From DASRSS01 sp963799045 (lineage in GTDB: Bacteria; Actinomycetota; Actinomycetes; Mycobacteriales; Jatrophihabitantaceae): DNA of 64,000 nt. Positions 62,616 to 64,000 of the stretch are shown piece by piece. The position numbers and the translations under genes were made by a program. How positions within the stretch are numbered: the first letter of the stretch is position 1; every line of letters begins with the position of its first letter. Location of the stretch: positions 62,001 to 126,000 of the forward strand of contig CAWCVN010000006.1 of the NCBI GenBank assembly GCA_963799045.1, written 5' to 3'. The notes under the pieces are model-generated. The model was not told the DNA's origin. It made no database searches and worked only from the letters and a program-made list of their open reading frames with translations.

Positions 62616-62929
62616 AGGTCAAGAAGGGCGACGAGGTCGTCGTCATCGCCGGTAAGGACCGCGGTGTCAAGGGCAAGGTGATCTCCGCCGACCCGATCAC
62701 GAACAAGGTGATCGTCGAGGGCGTGAACCGCGTCAAGAAGCACACCCGGCTGTCCACCACCAGCCGTGGCGCGAAGGCCGGCGGTATCGAGACGATCGAG
62801 GCCGCGATCAGCGCCAGCAACGTCATGGTCGTCGAGGACGGCAAACCCACGCGGGTGGGCTACCGGCGTGACGAGGAGACCGGCAGGAACGTGCGCGTCT
62901 CACGACGCACTGGAAAGGACCTTTCATGA
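62612..62929 (+). CDS. rplX: 50S ribosomal protein L24
   Basis: An intact 105-residue L24 with the KOW motif (VKKGDEVVVIAGKDRGVKGKVI) and a C-terminal VSRRTGKDLS. It initiates 50S assembly. Its stop overlaps the rplE ATG. Confidence 0.98.
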   Translation: MKVKKGDEVVVIAGKDRGVKGKVISADPITNKVIVEGVNRVKKHTRLSTTSRGAKAGGIETIEAAISASNVMVVEDGKPTRVGYRRDEETGRNVRVSRRTGKDLS

Positions 62930-63498
62930 GCGCCCCGACCACCGAGTACCCGGTGCCGCGGCTGAAGTCCCGCTACCGCGAGGAGATCGCGCCGGCGCTG
63001 AAGGAGCAGTTCTCCTACGGCAACCCGATGCAGATCCCCGGCCTGGTGAAGGTCGTCGTCAACATGGGCGTCGGCCAGGCTGCGAAGGACAGCAAGCTGA
63101 TGGACGGCGCGGTCCGCGACCTCACCCTGATCACCGGCCAGAAGCCGCTTGTCCAGCGTGCCCGTAAGTCGATCGCGCAGTTCAAGCTGCGGGAGGGCAT
63201 GCCGATCGGCGCGAAGGTCACGCTGCGCGGCGACCGGATGTGGGAGTTCCTCGACCGGCTGCTCTCGCTCGCGCTTCCCCGTATCCGCGACTTCCGTGGC
63301 CTGTCCGACCAGCAGTTCGACGGCAACGGCAACTACACGTTCGGGCTGACCGAGCAGTCGATGTTCCACGAGATCGACCCGGACACCATCGACCGGCCCC
63401 GCGGTATGGACATCACGATCGTCACGACCGCGACCAACGACGACGAGGGACGGGCCCTGCTACGCGCGCTCGGCTTCCCGTTCAAGGAGAACTCGTAA
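62926..63498 (+). CDS. rplE: 50S ribosomal protein L5
   Basis: An intact 190-residue L5 (VPRLKSRYREEIAPALKEQFSYGNPMQIP, KVVVNMGVGQAAKDSKLMDGAV, ending ALLRALGFPFKENS). It binds 5S rRNA. Its TAA overlaps the next ATG (TAATG). Confidence 0.98.
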   Translation: MSAPTTEYPVPRLKSRYREEIAPALKEQFSYGNPMQIPGLVKVVVNMGVGQAAKDSKLMDGAVRDLTLITGQKPLVQRARKSIAQFKLREGMPIGAKVTLRGDRMWEFLDRLLSLALPRIRDFRGLSDQQFDGNGNYTFGLTEQSMFHEIDPDTIDRPRGMDITIVTTATNDDEGRALLRALGFPFKENS

Positions 63499-63683
63499 TG
63501 GCGAAGACCGCACTGAAGAACAAGGCCGCCAAGAAGCCGAAGTTCGCCGTCCGCGGCTACACCCGGTGTCAGCGCTGCGGTCGGCCGCACTCGGTCTACC
63601 GCAAGTTCGGCCTGTGCCGCGTGTGCCTGCGTGAGATGGCGCATGCCGGCGAGCTCCCCGGCGTCACGAAGTCTTCCTGGTAA
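63498..63683 (+). CDS. rpsZ: 30S ribosomal protein S14, zinc-binding type
   Basis: An intact 61-residue type Z S14 with CQRC and CRVC as the zinc ligands (RGYTRCQRCGRPHSVYRKFGLCRVCLREMAH). Both L33 and S14 in the window are the zinc-binding forms, so zinc-free paralogs elsewhere would be expected. The start overlaps the rplE stop. Confidence 0.97.
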   Translation: MAKTALKNKAAKKPKFAVRGYTRCQRCGRPHSVYRKFGLCRVCLREMAHAGELPGVTKSSW

Positions 63684-63737
63684 ACCAACTCTTCGCCGTA
63701 GGCCCGACGGGAACCGCGGTGAGAAAGAAGAACATCC

Positions 63738-64000
63738 ATGACAATGACCGACCCGATCGCGGACATGTTGACGCGCCTGCGCAACGCCAACTCCGCGTAC
63801 CACGACGAGGTCGCGATGCCCCACTCGAAGCTCAAGGGGCACGTCGCGGCGATCCTCAAGGAGCAGGGCTACATCGCCGACTTCCGCGTTGTCGACGCTC
63901 CTGAGGGCAAGCCCGGCCGCGTGCTCACACTGAGCCTGAAGTACGGGCCGAACCGCGAGCGCAGCATCGCCGGTGTCCGCCGGGTTTCCAAGCCGGGTCT
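63738..64000 (+). CDS. rpsH: 30S ribosomal protein S8, truncated by the window end
   Basis: The first 87 residues of S8 (MTMTDPIADMLTRLRNANSAYHDEVAMPHSKLKG, then LSLKYGPNRERSIAGVRRVSKPGL). The start at 63738 follows GAGAAAGAAG; ATG 63744 is the usual family start and equally possible. The C-terminal half lies outside the window. Confidence 0.96.
   Translation, partial: MTMTDPIADMLTRLRNANSAYHDEVAMPHSKLKGHVAAILKEQGYIADFRVVDAPEGKPGRVLTLSLKYGPNRERSIAGVRRVSKPG

Overview
This window is a stretch of high-GC actinobacterial chromosome. The gene order rpmG, hadA, hadB, tRNA-Trp, secE, nusG, rplK, rplA, rplJ, rplL, mceG, rpoB, rpoC, rpsL, rpsG, fusA, tuf and then the S10 operon is essentially that of mycobacteria and related Actinobacteria. 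The Mce lipid importers, the three-gene mycobacterial-type succinate dehydrogenase, and the frequent GTG and TTG starts agree with this. The genus cannot be fixed from the sequence alone.

Layout. 1-7.1 kb is accessory: a secreted penicillin acylase-family hydrolase (cut by the window edge), a lipoprotein, a convergent pair of stand-alone LigD polymerase and LigD phosphoesterase proteins, and an ABC exporter. 7.3-11.4 kb holds a nine-copy perfect 16-bp tandem repeat and terminator downstream of an sdhC-sdhA-sdhB operon on the minus strand. 11.5-16.8 kb has tRNA-Thr, tRNA-Met, rpmG, a divergent AurF-like oxygenase/TetR pair, a DUF4873-like gene, hadA/hadB, aspC and tRNA-Trp. 16.9-20.9 kb is secE-nusG-rplK-rplA-(L10 leader)-rplJ-rplL. 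20.9-43.3 kb, between rplL and rpoB, holds two complete mce operons (two YrbE permeases, MceA-F and Mce-associated proteins each) on either side of a single mceG ATPase gene. 43.6-64 kb is rpoBC, rpsL-rpsG-fusA-tuf and the S10 ribosomal operon, running off the window in rpsH.

How they work together. YrbEA/B plus MceA-F plus the shared MceG ATPase should form two ABC-type importers that move hydrophobic substrates (fatty acids or sterols are the known mycobacterial examples) through the envelope. The rest is core information processing and respiration. A promoter class (TTGGAG, 18-bp spacer, TAnnnT) recurs before tRNA-Trp/secE, rplJ and rpsL.

Most notable observations. (1) A MIRU-like family of tiny ORFs sits in the S10 operon. 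Each is translationally coupled by overlapping stop/start codons to the next ribosomal gene, with a tandem pair before rplB and a third copy before rpmC. Analogous but unrelated coupling micro-ORFs occur in sdhA-sdhB, rpsL-rpsG and rplN-rplX. (2) RpoB carries Asn at the rifampicin-contact position equivalent to E. coli Ser531. (3) Two mce loci flank one mceG inside the ribosomal/RNA polymerase supercluster.

Caution on quality. Broken reading frames are confined to about 13.8-42.8 kb and also hit essential genes (nusG, rplA, rplJ, aspC), while about 13.8 kb before and 20 kb after are clean. Many breaks are single-base indels, several in homopolymers, so local sequence error is more likely than gene decay. 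I annotate these genes as intended full-length CDSs and state where the frame breaks.
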